Source: an uncultured Porphyromonadaceae bacterium
GTDB taxonomy: Bacteria; Bacteroidota; Bacteroidia; Bacteroidales; Muribaculaceae
NCBI GenBank assembly: GCA_947175545.1
Contig: CAMWNI010000002.1
Span: 124,001 to 188,000, forward strand
Direction of reading: 5' to 3'
Length of the DNA: 64,000 nt
A model generated the notes under the pieces. It saw nothing but the letters and a program-made list of their open reading frames with translations, searched no databases and was not told the origin of the DNA. The position numbers were made by a program, and so were the translations under genes. Positions 49,443 to 58,200 of this stretch are shown piece by piece; position 1 is the first letter of the stretch; each line of letters opens with the position of its first letter.

Positions 49443-50143
49443 TTCAATTCTACGCACCGGACATTGCTGTGACTCCCGTTCTGCCCGAAGGGGAGTCACA
49501 CCATTGCGTCAAAGTGCTGCGCCGCCAGCCGGGCGACCCTGTCGAGGTCATTGACGGCAAGGGCAGCGTCTACTCCTGTCGGCTGCTGGAGGCCCACCCC
49601 AAGCATGCAATGGTTGAGATTATCGGGCGCCGCGAGCTGCCGCTTCCGTGGACCTACGGCCTGACAATCGGCGTCGCGCCGACGAAACACCTTGACCGCA
49701 TGGAGTGGCTGACGGAGAAGCTTGTTGAAATCGGCGTCAACCGCCTGATTCCGCTGCGGGGCGACCGCTCCGAGCGCAAGGAACTGAAAACAGAGCGCCT
49801 TGAAAAAATAGCCGTCTCGGCCATGAAACAGTCGCTCAAGGCCGTCCTGCCCCGGATTGACGAGATGACCACTGTCAGCAACGTTATCCGGTCAACCGAT
49901 GCCCGGCAGCGGTTCATCTGCTACTGCGACGACTCCGTTGAGCGCCGGCTTCTTTCCCGCGAATTGCAGCCCGGCGAGGACGTCTGCATCCTGATCGGCC
50001 CGGAGGGAGACTTCTCTCCCGCCGAAGTCAGGCTGGCCCTCGAATACGGATTCGTCCCCGTCAGCCTCGGCGATACACGGCTGAGAACCGAAACCGCCGC
50101 CCTGTTTGCGGCCTCAACGGTCCATGTTTTAAACCAATTATAG
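49439..50143 (+). CDS. rsmE: 16S rRNA (uracil1498-N3)-methyltransferase
   Basis: 234 residues. N-terminal PUA-like part with SHHCVKVLRRQPGDPVEVID, then the SPOUT knot with ERSERK-like DRSERKELKTERLEKI, AMKQSLKAVLPRI, LIGPEGDFSPAEV and SLGDTRLRTETAALFA. The terminal knot motif is diagnostic of RsmE. Length is normal for Bacteroidetes. It is coupled to the permease gene. Confidence 0.95.
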   Translation: MIQFYAPDIAVTPVLPEGESHHCVKVLRRQPGDPVEVIDGKGSVYSCRLLEAHPKHAMVEIIGRRELPLPWTYGLTIGVAPTKHLDRMEWLTEKLVEIGVNRLIPLRGDRSERKELKTERLEKIAVSAMKQSLKAVLPRIDEMTTVSNVIRSTDARQRFICYCDDSVERRLLSRELQPGEDVCILIGPEGDFSPAEVRLALEYGFVPVSLGDTRLRTETAALFAASTVHVLNQL

Positions 50144-50170
50144 TCAAAAAATACAAACAGACTTTCACAT

Positions 50171-51775
50171 ATGAAACGCTTATTCATCACTCCCCTGCTT
50201 GCCCTGGCCATAACATCGGCGGCCTCCGCCCAGCGCCCCTCGGCCCCCGACTTCAGCCGGGCCGTCATGCAGGCCTACGAAGAGATGCTGCGCGAAAACT
50301 ATAAAGACTACGAAGTGCTTTTCCGCCGCGCAAACGAATATTACAACCACGGAGACTACCTCCGCGCGCTCGACGACCTTGAAAGCGCCGTCAAATATGC
50401 CCCCCAGTCAGCCTCGGAAACCCGATTTGCAATCTTTGCCCTCCGCGCCGAGTGTTACTATCAGCTCAAGCGATTCTCCCTGGCCATCCAGGACGCCGAC
50501 GAAGCGCTCAAAATTGACCCGACAAGCCCCAACATGCTCAACCTGCGCGCCCGAATCGAATATGACTTCAACAAGATTCCGGAGGCCAAGGCTGACTACA
50601 CGAAGCTGCTGCGCATCAACCCGCGCAGCCAGGAGGCCCTCTTCGGCCTCGCCCTCGTGGCCGCAAAAGAAAACAACCTTGGCATGGCCAACGAATACAT
50701 GGAAAAGGCCGTAGCCCTCACCCCCTCGAGCAGCGCTGCCTATGTCCGCCGCGCCAAAGTCAAGGAAATCATGAGCGACTATAACGGCGCCGTCGACGAC
50801 CTGCTGCTTGCAATGGCCACTGACGCCACTGACACCGAAGCCCTGCCGGCACTCGTCGCCCTGGCCAACACAAACTATCCTGCAGTTGTCTCAGGCCTCT
50901 CGGGCGCCATTCGCCAGGCTCCCCGCCAGCCTCTCTACTACTTCCTGCGCGCCTCGATTGCCGCCGCCCACTATCACTACGGCGCCGCCATCGACGACTT
51001 CAAGTACATTATTTCGGAAAATCTCTACAACTACGCCGGACTCTATTGTTCGCTGGCCGAGTGTTACTACGCCCTGGGCGACTACGAAGCCGCACTGGAC
51101 AACGTTGACTCGGCCCTGGCCAAGTATGACGACAAAGAGGACGACCCCTGCCACTACTTCACCGTGCGCGCCCGGATTCAGCGCGCCATGAAGCATCCGG
51201 ACAAAGCCCTGCTCTCCGTTAACCGCGCCCTTGACATCAAACCCGAAAACTCCGACGCAATCGTCGAAAAAGCCCTGATTCTGACGGACCTCGACAAGGC
51301 CAAGGAAGCATCGGCGCTCCTTGGCGAAGTCATCATGGCCGAACCTTACGAGCCGATGAACTACCTGCTGCGCGCCTGGATTCTGAACGACTACCTCAAC
51401 CAGCAGAAGGCCGCCAAGGCTCTCTATGGCCGCGTCATTGACCTTGAGCTGGACCATGCGGACCGCATCGGCTCCATGCTCGGATTCGCCCAGCTTTTCG
51501 ACGGCAAGACCGCCCAGGGCGTCGCCTGGCTTGAAAATTGCCTGGCCGAACCTGACTATGACGGCAAGACCCACTACCTGGCCGCATGCTTCTACGCCTG
51601 GGCCGGCCGCAAGCAGCGCGCCCTCGAATGTATGGAAGGCGCGCTCAAGGCCGGATATGCCAACTATCATGACTGGATCGCTAACAACGACGGGCGCGTC
51701 AACGTCTCCCCCATCCGCGACGACGCTAAATTCCAGGCCCTGCTCGAGCAATACAAGTCAATCTTTGCCCACTAA
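50171..51775 (+). CDS. Exported TPR repeat protein
   Basis: 534 residues with a signal peptide (LLALAITSAASAQR). About ten tetratricopeptide units follow: for example EVLFRRANEYYNHGDYLRAL, AECYYQLKRFSLAIQDADEA, CSLAECYYALGDYEAALDNV and SVNRALDIKPENSDAIVEKA. It is likely periplasmic and a scaffold for protein contacts. The next gene starts at a TTG inside its last codons, so the two are coupled. Confidence 0.88.
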   Translation: MKRLFITPLLALAITSAASAQRPSAPDFSRAVMQAYEEMLRENYKDYEVLFRRANEYYNHGDYLRALDDLESAVKYAPQSASETRFAIFALRAECYYQLKRFSLAIQDADEALKIDPTSPNMLNLRARIEYDFNKIPEAKADYTKLLRINPRSQEALFGLALVAAKENNLGMANEYMEKAVALTPSSSAAYVRRAKVKEIMSDYNGAVDDLLLAMATDATDTEALPALVALANTNYPAVVSGLSGAIRQAPRQPLYYFLRASIAAAHYHYGAAIDDFKYIISENLYNYAGLYCSLAECYYALGDYEAALDNVDSALAKYDDKEDDPCHYFTVRARIQRAMKHPDKALLSVNRALDIKPENSDAIVEKALILTDLDKAKEASALLGEVIMAEPYEPMNYLLRAWILNDYLNQQKAAKALYGRVIDLELDHADRIGSMLGFAQLFDGKTAQGVAWLENCLAEPDYDGKTHYLAACFYAWAGRKQRALECMEGALKAGYANYHDWIANNDGRVNVSPIRDDAKFQALLEQYKSIFAH

Positions 51776-53189
51776 ACGCAACATACTCCCGGCCGCGCTG
51801 CTTCTTGCCTGTGTGGCGCTCTTTGCGGGCGCCACACAGCCCAAACATGACTTTCGCGGAGCCTGGATCCAGACAATCTTTCAGGGCTATGACAAGCGCT
51901 CGACCGCCGAAAACAAAGCCTACCTGACAGGCCTCCTGGACCAGCTTGAAAGCGCCGGCATCAACGCCGTCATCTTCCAGGTGCGCCCGCGCTCGGACGC
52001 CTTCTACCAATCGACAATCGAGCCGTGGAGCGCTTCCCTGACCGGAAAATACGGCAAAGCGCCCGAACCGTTCTGGGACCCCCTGGAATTCATGGTCAGC
52101 GAGTGTCACAAGCGCGGAATGGAGCTTCACGCCTGGCTCAACCCCTATCGCGGACCCGCAACAGGCGAAGTCCTGCCCGCCTCTCACCCCATGAGGAGGC
52201 ACCCCGAGCGCTTCGTGCGTTACGGCAAGACCCACTACTACAAACCGTCACTGAAGGCCAACCGCGACCACATCTGCCGCATCGTCGCCGACATCCTGAC
52301 GCGCTATGACGTCGACGGCATCCACTTTGATGACTATTTCTACCCCTACCCGATTGCCAAAGAGCAATTTCCCGACGCCGAAGCTTACCGCCGGGCGCAT
52401 ACCAAGCTCTCCAAGGCAGACTGGCGCCGGCGCAACGTCGACCTGCTGATTGAGCAAGTCAGCCGGACAATTGCCGACGTCAAACCGTGGGTCAGGTTCG
52501 GAATCAGCCCCTTCGGCATCTGGCGCAACGCCTCGTCCGACCCTCGCGGAAGCAACACCCGCGGGCTGCAAAACTATGACGACCTCTATGCCGACGTGCC
52601 TCGCTGGGCGGCCAACGGCCTGATTGACTATCAGATTCCTCAGCTGTATTGGGAAATCGGCCACAAAGCGGCGCCTTACGACGTTCTGTGCCACTGGTGG
52701 GCCGAAAACGGCCACGGACGCCACGTCTATATCGGGCAGGACGCCGAAAAAACCGCAAAATTCAACGAACTCTCACGCAAACTCTCCCTGGCCGAGGCTC
52801 ACAGGGACGGCTGTATCCGCGGCAACTGCTGGTGGTATGCCGCATCGCTGCCGACGACGATTGCCTCCGAACTGCGCAACGGAGCCTATCGCACCAAGGC
52901 CCTCGTTCCGGAATATCTCTGGAAAAGCGTCGAACCCGCCGCACGCCCCACTCCGGAAGCCGACGGCGACAGAATTATCTGGCACCCTGACCCGACGGCG
53001 CGCCGATGGGTCATCTACCGCTTCAACTCAGTCGCCGAAGTCGACACAGAGAACCCCGAAGCCATCTGCGGCGTTACATACATGCCGCAGTGGCATGCAG
53101 ACCGCCCCGGCGTCTACGTCATAACCGCCCTCGACTTCGCCAACTCCGAATCCCTACCCTCAAAGCCTATCGAATTTAAAGACAAATGA
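51765..53189 (+). CDS. GHL10-type glycoside hydrolase-like secreted protein (TTG start)
   Basis: 474 residues from the TTG at 51765, which overlaps the TPR gene by 11 bases. An open frame continues upstream to 51426, but that part is an out-of-frame shadow of the TPR gene, while translation from the TTG gives a signal peptide (RNILPAALLLACVALFAGA). The DUF187/GHL10 TIM barrel shows FRGAWIQTIFQGYDKRS, NAVIFQVRPRSDAFY, ELHAWLNPYRG, GIHFDDYFYPYP and KPWVRFGISPFGIWRN, with acidic residues at the barrel ends. Related proteins act on peptidoglycan or are of unknown activity. A C-terminal fibronectin-like part follows. Confidence 0.88.
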   Translation: MPTKRNILPAALLLACVALFAGATQPKHDFRGAWIQTIFQGYDKRSTAENKAYLTGLLDQLESAGINAVIFQVRPRSDAFYQSTIEPWSASLTGKYGKAPEPFWDPLEFMVSECHKRGMELHAWLNPYRGPATGEVLPASHPMRRHPERFVRYGKTHYYKPSLKANRDHICRIVADILTRYDVDGIHFDDYFYPYPIAKEQFPDAEAYRRAHTKLSKADWRRRNVDLLIEQVSRTIADVKPWVRFGISPFGIWRNASSDPRGSNTRGLQNYDDLYADVPRWAANGLIDYQIPQLYWEIGHKAAPYDVLCHWWAENGHGRHVYIGQDAEKTAKFNELSRKLSLAEAHRDGCIRGNCWWYAASLPTTIASELRNGAYRTKALVPEYLWKSVEPAARPTPEADGDRIIWHPDPTARRWVIYRFNSVAEVDTENPEAICGVTYMPQWHADRPGVYVITALDFANSESLPSKPIEFKDK

Positions 53190-54853
53190 AACTCAAACAC
53201 CTGCTCATAGCATCAACCCTTGTCACCGCAGCAGCAACCATGCCGACCTTCGGCGAACTGCGCAGCGACAAAAGCGAAATAACCAAGAGCCTCGACATCT
53301 TCTCCTCGCTCTTCAAGGAAGTCCAGCTCAACTACGTTGACTCGCTCGACGCGAAAAAGGCGATCAACACCGCAATCACCTACATGCTTGACGAAATTGA
53401 CCCCTACACGGAATACTATCCGAGCGAAGACACCGAAGAACTCGCCCTGATGGCCACGGGCGAATATGGCGGCGTCGGCTCCACAATCAACAAGGGCAGC
53501 GACGGACGCATCCGCTTTTCCGAACCCTATGCCGACACACCCTCGAAAAAAGCGGGCGTCATTGGCGGCGACGTCATTCTGAAAATAGACTCAGTCAACG
53601 TTACCCCAACCCATACGGTCCAGCAGGTCAGCGACATGCTGCGCGGCACTCCCGGCACCAAACTGACCGTTGAACTTCTCCGCCCCTATGCCGCCGATTC
53701 GCTCCTGACAATCGAAATTGTCCGCGAGAAAATCAAAACTCCCTCCGTCCCTTTCTACGGGCTGACCGGACCTGACAAAAACATCGGCTACATAACCGTC
53801 AACACCTTCACGGACAAAGCCCCGGCTGAGGTCAAAAGCGCACTGACCGACCTGCTCGAGCGCGGCGCGACGTCGCTCGTACTTGACCTTCAAGGCAACC
53901 CCGGCGGACTGTTGGAGAGCGCCGTAGACATCGTCGGACTCTTCGTTGCGAAAGGGACCGAAGTTGTGCGCACACGCGGCCGCGACGCCTCCGGCGAGCG
54001 CATATACAAAACCGAACACAAACCGATTGCCCCGAAACTGCCCCTGGCCGTGCTGATTGACGGCAACTCGGCGTCCAGTTCGGAAATCGTCGCCGGCGCG
54101 CTCCAGGACCTTGACCGCGCCGTCATCGTCGGCAACCGATCCTATGGCAAGGGTCTTGTCCAGTCATCGCGCCAGCTCCCATACGACGCCATGGTCAAAA
54201 TCACCGTTGCAAAATACTACATACCCTCCGGCCGCCTGATTCAGGCAATCGATTATAGCCGGCGCAATGAAGACGGCTCCGTTGCCCGCACACCGGACTC
54301 GCTGACAAACGTCTACAAGACCCTTCACGGACGCCAGGTACGCGACGGCGGCGGAATCACCCCTGACGTCAAGGCCGACCCGATGAAGTCAAACCGCCTG
54401 CTCTATGCAATCCAGTCGGGCGGATTCGACATTGACTACGCAACAAAATTCGCCGCCGAAAACAAAACGATTGTCCCGGCCGACGAATTTCAGATTTCAG
54501 ACTCCATCTTCGCCGACTTCGTCGAGTTCATAGCCCCGAAAGACCTCAAATATGAAAATGCCTACCCCAAGGCCCTTGAGGCTCTGCGCAAAATCATTGA
54601 AGACGAAGGCTACCTGAACGATAGCGTCCAAAGCAATCTCCAGGCCCTGGAAACCTCACTGAAACCGGACATACGCCGCGACCTGGCCAACAGCCGCGAG
54701 CAAATCAGCTACGTACTGACAGACGTCATCGTCTCACGCTACTTCGACCGCGCCGGCGCAATCGAAGCCTCCCTGCGCTTCAACCGCCCCCTCGAAAAAG
54801 CAATCGAGATTCTCCAGGACCGCCGGGAATATGATAAACTGCTGTCAAAATGA
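53186..54853 (+). CDS. S41 family C-terminal processing peptidase
   Basis: 555 residues with a signal peptide. A PDZ domain lies at about 90-165 (YGGVGSTINKGSDGRIRF, VIGGDVILKIDSVNV), then the protease domain: VLDLQGNPGGLLESAVDIVG, the serine motif DGNSASSSEIVAGALQD and the catalytic lysine in NRSYGKGLVQ. It cleaves exported or membrane proteins at non-polar C-termini. Starts overlapping the GHL10 stop by four bases and ends overlapping mfd by four. Confidence 0.94.
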   Translation: MKLKHLLIASTLVTAAATMPTFGELRSDKSEITKSLDIFSSLFKEVQLNYVDSLDAKKAINTAITYMLDEIDPYTEYYPSEDTEELALMATGEYGGVGSTINKGSDGRIRFSEPYADTPSKKAGVIGGDVILKIDSVNVTPTHTVQQVSDMLRGTPGTKLTVELLRPYAADSLLTIEIVREKIKTPSVPFYGLTGPDKNIGYITVNTFTDKAPAEVKSALTDLLERGATSLVLDLQGNPGGLLESAVDIVGLFVAKGTEVVRTRGRDASGERIYKTEHKPIAPKLPLAVLIDGNSASSSEIVAGALQDLDRAVIVGNRSYGKGLVQSSRQLPYDAMVKITVAKYYIPSGRLIQAIDYSRRNEDGSVARTPDSLTNVYKTLHGRQVRDGGGITPDVKADPMKSNRLLYAIQSGGFDIDYATKFAAENKTIVPADEFQISDSIFADFVEFIAPKDLKYENAYPKALEALRKIIEDEGYLNDSVQSNLQALETSLKPDIRRDLANSREQISYVLTDVIVSRYFDRAGAIEASLRFNRPLEKAIEILQDRREYDKLLSK

Positions 54854-57800
54854 CCGACGAAACCATAAAGGCCCTCATCAGACTCCCTGAGGCACAGACG
54901 CGCACAAAGGCCCTCCGCTCGGCCTTGACCGACTCCAAAACCGTCGGTGTATACGGCCTTGCAGGTTCGGCCACAGCCGTCATGCTGTCACAGACGGCGC
55001 GCCGCCAGCCAATGATTGTCGTCGCTGACACGCCCGACGACGCCGGCTACCTCTTCCACGACCTCTCGCGCCTTTGCGGCGAAGATCAGGTTGCACTGCT
55101 CCCCTCGGCCTACAAAAGGCACATCAAGTATGGCCAGGTGGACCCTCCGTCGCAGATTCTGCGCGTTGAAGCAACAAACCGCCTCTACGAAAAAGACTCG
55201 CGCCTGAAATTCCTCGTGACCTACCCCGAAGCACTGGCCGAGCGGGTCCCCTCGCCCAAGCAGGTCGGCGACCATACGCTACACCTCGAAACCGGCAAAT
55301 CGCTTAAACTGACCGACGCGCAAAAATGGCTGCGCTCCAACGGCTTCACTCAGGAGGACTACGTCTACGAACCGGGCCACTTTGCCGTGCGCGGCTCCAT
55401 TCTCGACGTCTTCGCCTTCAACTCGGAAATGCCCTTCCGAATCGACTTCTTCGGCGACGACATTGACTCAATCCGCCGCTTCAACGTCGAAACCCAGCTC
55501 TCCGAACAGCGACTGACCGCAATTGACATCACAGCCAACGTCGGCGAGCAAGCCTCCGGAGGCCCCCTGACGGACTTCCTCCACCCCTCGACCGTCATCG
55601 CGGTCCACGACTCCCCCGCCTATCTCCTTGACCGCCTCAGCGCCATCTGCGCCGAAAGTTTCTCGGCCTTCGCCGCCCACTCAGGCGAGGGCGACGCCGA
55701 CGCCATGAATCAACTGGTCAGCCCCGAGACATTCGCGCAGGCCCTCGAAGGCTTCCGCAAACTGATTTTCACCGACTCTGAGACTCCTCCCGCCGCCTCG
55801 GCCCTGATTGACTTCAAATGCTCACCCCAGGGCGTCTACCACAAAAATTTTGACATCATCAGCCAGGAATTCGCCCGCCTGCTGGCCGACGGCTTCAAAA
55901 TCTTCATCCTCTCTGACAGCGACAAGCAGCACGAACGCCTCAAAGCCATCTTTGCCGAACGCAGCGAGCCGATAACCTTCACCCCCGTCATCGGCACCCT
56001 CCATGCCGGATTCATTGACCATCAGACCCGCTGCTGCATCTTCACGGACCATCAGATCTTTGACCGATTCCACAAATACTCGCTCAAGAGCGACCGCGCC
56101 CGCTCCGGCAAGCTTGCCCTCAGCCTAAAGGAACTCGCCTCAATCGAGCCGGGCGACTACATTGTCCACGCTGACCACGGCGTCGGCAAATTCTCAGGCC
56201 TGGTCCGCTCTGCCGGAATCAACGGCAAGATGCAGGAAATGATCAAGCTGACATATCTTAACGGCGACACTATCTTCGTTTCGCTCCACTCGCTCCATAA
56301 ACTCAGCAAATACCGGGGCAAGGAGGGCGTTGAACCGCGCATCAACAAGCTCGGCACCGGCGCCTGGAACAAAATGAAGGAGCGCACAAAGACGAAACTC
56401 AAAGACATTGCCCGCGACCTGATTTCGCTCTACTCGCGCCGACGCCAGGAACAGGGATTCCAATTTTCGCCCGACGGCTATCTTCAGCAGGAACTCGAAG
56501 CCAGCTTCATCTACGAAGACACTCCTGACCAGCTGACCGCAACAAAAGCCGTAAAGGCCGACATGGAGTCGCCACGCCCGATGGACCGCCTGATTTGCGG
56601 CGACGTCGGCTTCGGCAAAACCGAAATTGCAATCCGAGCCGCGTTCAAGGCCGCCGTCGACGGCAAGCAGACCGCCGTCCTGGTCCCCACAACCGTCCTG
56701 GCCTATCAGCACTTCCGGACCTTCAAGGAGCGCCTCAAGGACTTCCCCGTCACTGTCGACTACCTGAGCCGCGCACGCACACCAAAGCAGGTCCGCGAGA
56801 TTCTCCGGGACCTTGCCGACGGAAAGATTGACATCATTGTCGGCACACATAAACTCATTTCCAAGACCGTCAAATTCAAAGACCTCGGCCTGCTGGTTGT
56901 TGACGAAGAACAGAAATTCGGAGTCGCCGTCAAGGAGAAACTCAAGGAGCTGAAAGTCAACGTTGACACTCTGACCATGAGCGCCACGCCGATTCCGCGC
57001 ACGCTGCAATTCTCCCTGATGGGCGCGCGCGACCTCAGCGCAATCACGACTCCCCCGCCCAACCGCTACCCGATTCTGACCAACGTCTGCACCATGACCG
57101 ACGAACTGCTCGCCGACGCCATAAACTTCGAGTTGAGCCGCGGAGGGCAGGTCTTCATCGTCAACAACCGGATTGAAGGCCTCTACAACCTCGAAAACAC
57201 CGTGCGGCGCCTGGTGCCTGACGCGCGCACCATTGTCGGCCACGGCCAGATGGCCCCTGACAAGCTCGAAAAAGAAATCGTTGCATTCGCCGCCCACGAC
57301 TATGACGTGCTGCTCTCGACAACCATCATCGAAAGCGGCATTGACATGCCCAATGTCAACACCATCATCATCTACAACGCCCAGAACTTCGGGCTGAGCG
57401 AGCTTCACCAGCTCCGCGGACGCGTAGGGCGCTCGGCACGCAAAGCCTTCTGCTATCTGGCCGTACCGCCCGGCGCAACGCTGACACCCGTGGCCCGGCG
57501 CCGCCTGCAGGCAATTGAAAGTTTCTCGGATCTCGGCAGCGGAATCCACATCGCAATGCAAGACCTCGACATCCGCGGTGCGGGCAACCTCCTCGGCGCC
57601 GAACAGAGCGGCTTCATCGCCGACCTCGGCTACGAAACCTACCAGCGTATCCTCAAAGAGGCCGTCACCGAACTGCGCACCGAGGAATTTGCCGAAGAAT
57701 TCAAGGATATGGACTCCGACCAACAGGAATTCGTTGCCGACTGTGTCATCGAATCTGACATGGAGCTGCTCCTGCCCGCCGACTATGTCCCGCAGGACCG

Positions 57801-58200
57801 CGAACGCATCGCCCTCTATCAGGAACTCGACGGCATCGAGCGCGAACTCGACCTCAAGGCCTTCGCCGACCGTCTGGAAGACCGCTTCGGCCGCATCCCC
57901 CATCAGGCCGCCGAACTGCTGCGCGTGCCGCGTCTGCGCCGCCTTGCCCGCCAGTTAGGAATCGAAAAAGTCGCCTTGAAGCAGGGACGGATGTATCTCT
58001 ACTTTGTTGACCGGTCCAACATCGCTTACTACAACAGCCCCATGTTCGGACGCATACTCAACTACGCCCAGCGCAATCCCCGGACCGTGCAGTTCAGGCG
58101 CAACACGGCGGACCGCCACTCAATCTACATTGACCAAGTGGCAACGGTTGAACACGCCGTAGCGATTCTCCAGGAAATCCTGGCTCTGGAATCAGTCTAA
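54850..58200 (+). CDS. mfd: Transcription-repair coupling factor
   Basis: Removes stalled RNA polymerase and recruits UvrA. The 1116 residues hold the UvrB-like N-terminal domains (PGHFAVRGSILDVFAFNSE), the RNA polymerase interaction domain (LEPGDYIVHADHGVGKFSGL-like region near 435), the RecG-like helicase with Walker A K590 (GDVGFGKTE) and DEEQ at 685, RGRVGRSARKAFCYL, and the C-terminal D7 domain. It is slightly shorter than E. coli Mfd (1148). It is the last gene of the TPR-GHL10-S41 unit and converges on mutS2 with overlapping stops. Confidence 0.96.
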   Translation: MTDETIKALIRLPEAQTRTKALRSALTDSKTVGVYGLAGSATAVMLSQTARRQPMIVVADTPDDAGYLFHDLSRLCGEDQVALLPSAYKRHIKYGQVDPPSQILRVEATNRLYEKDSRLKFLVTYPEALAERVPSPKQVGDHTLHLETGKSLKLTDAQKWLRSNGFTQEDYVYEPGHFAVRGSILDVFAFNSEMPFRIDFFGDDIDSIRRFNVETQLSEQRLTAIDITANVGEQASGGPLTDFLHPSTVIAVHDSPAYLLDRLSAICAESFSAFAAHSGEGDADAMNQLVSPETFAQALEGFRKLIFTDSETPPAASALIDFKCSPQGVYHKNFDIISQEFARLLADGFKIFILSDSDKQHERLKAIFAERSEPITFTPVIGTLHAGFIDHQTRCCIFTDHQIFDRFHKYSLKSDRARSGKLALSLKELASIEPGDYIVHADHGVGKFSGLVRSAGINGKMQEMIKLTYLNGDTIFVSLHSLHKLSKYRGKEGVEPRINKLGTGAWNKMKERTKTKLKDIARDLISLYSRRRQEQGFQFSPDGYLQQELEASFIYEDTPDQLTATKAVKADMESPRPMDRLICGDVGFGKTEIAIRAAFKAAVDGKQTAVLVPTTVLAYQHFRTFKERLKDFPVTVDYLSRARTPKQVREILRDLADGKIDIIVGTHKLISKTVKFKDLGLLVVDEEQKFGVAVKEKLKELKVNVDTLTMSATPIPRTLQFSLMGARDLSAITTPPPNRYPILTNVCTMTDELLADAINFELSRGGQVFIVNNRIEGLYNLENTVRRLVPDARTIVGHGQMAPDKLEKEIVAFAAHDYDVLLSTTIIESGIDMPNVNTIIIYNAQNFGLSELHQLRGRVGRSARKAFCYLAVPPGATLTPVARRRLQAIESFSDLGSGIHIAMQDLDIRGAGNLLGAEQSGFIADLGYETYQRILKEAVTELRTEEFAEEFKDMDSDQQEFVADCVIESDMELLLPADYVPQDRERIALYQELDGIERELDLKAFADRLEDRFGRIPHQAAELLRVPRLRRLARQLGIEKVALKQGRMYLYFVDRSNIAYYNSPMFGRILNYAQRNPRTVQFRRNTADRHSIYIDQVATVEHAVAILQEILALESV

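Noticed and set aside
51426..51764. Upstream extension of the GHL10 frame
   Set aside because: It is an out-of-frame reading of the TPR gene with low-complexity Ser/Thr/Arg content and would hide the signal peptide.
56194..57903. 569-residue open frame antisense to mfd
   Set aside because: Composition follows the third-codon pattern of mfd, no domain or signal is recognisable, and similar long antisense frames lie opposite other GC-rich genes (32872-34140, 40523-41431, 20722-21789, 36225-37184, 46369-47427, 50891-51751). They are shadows.
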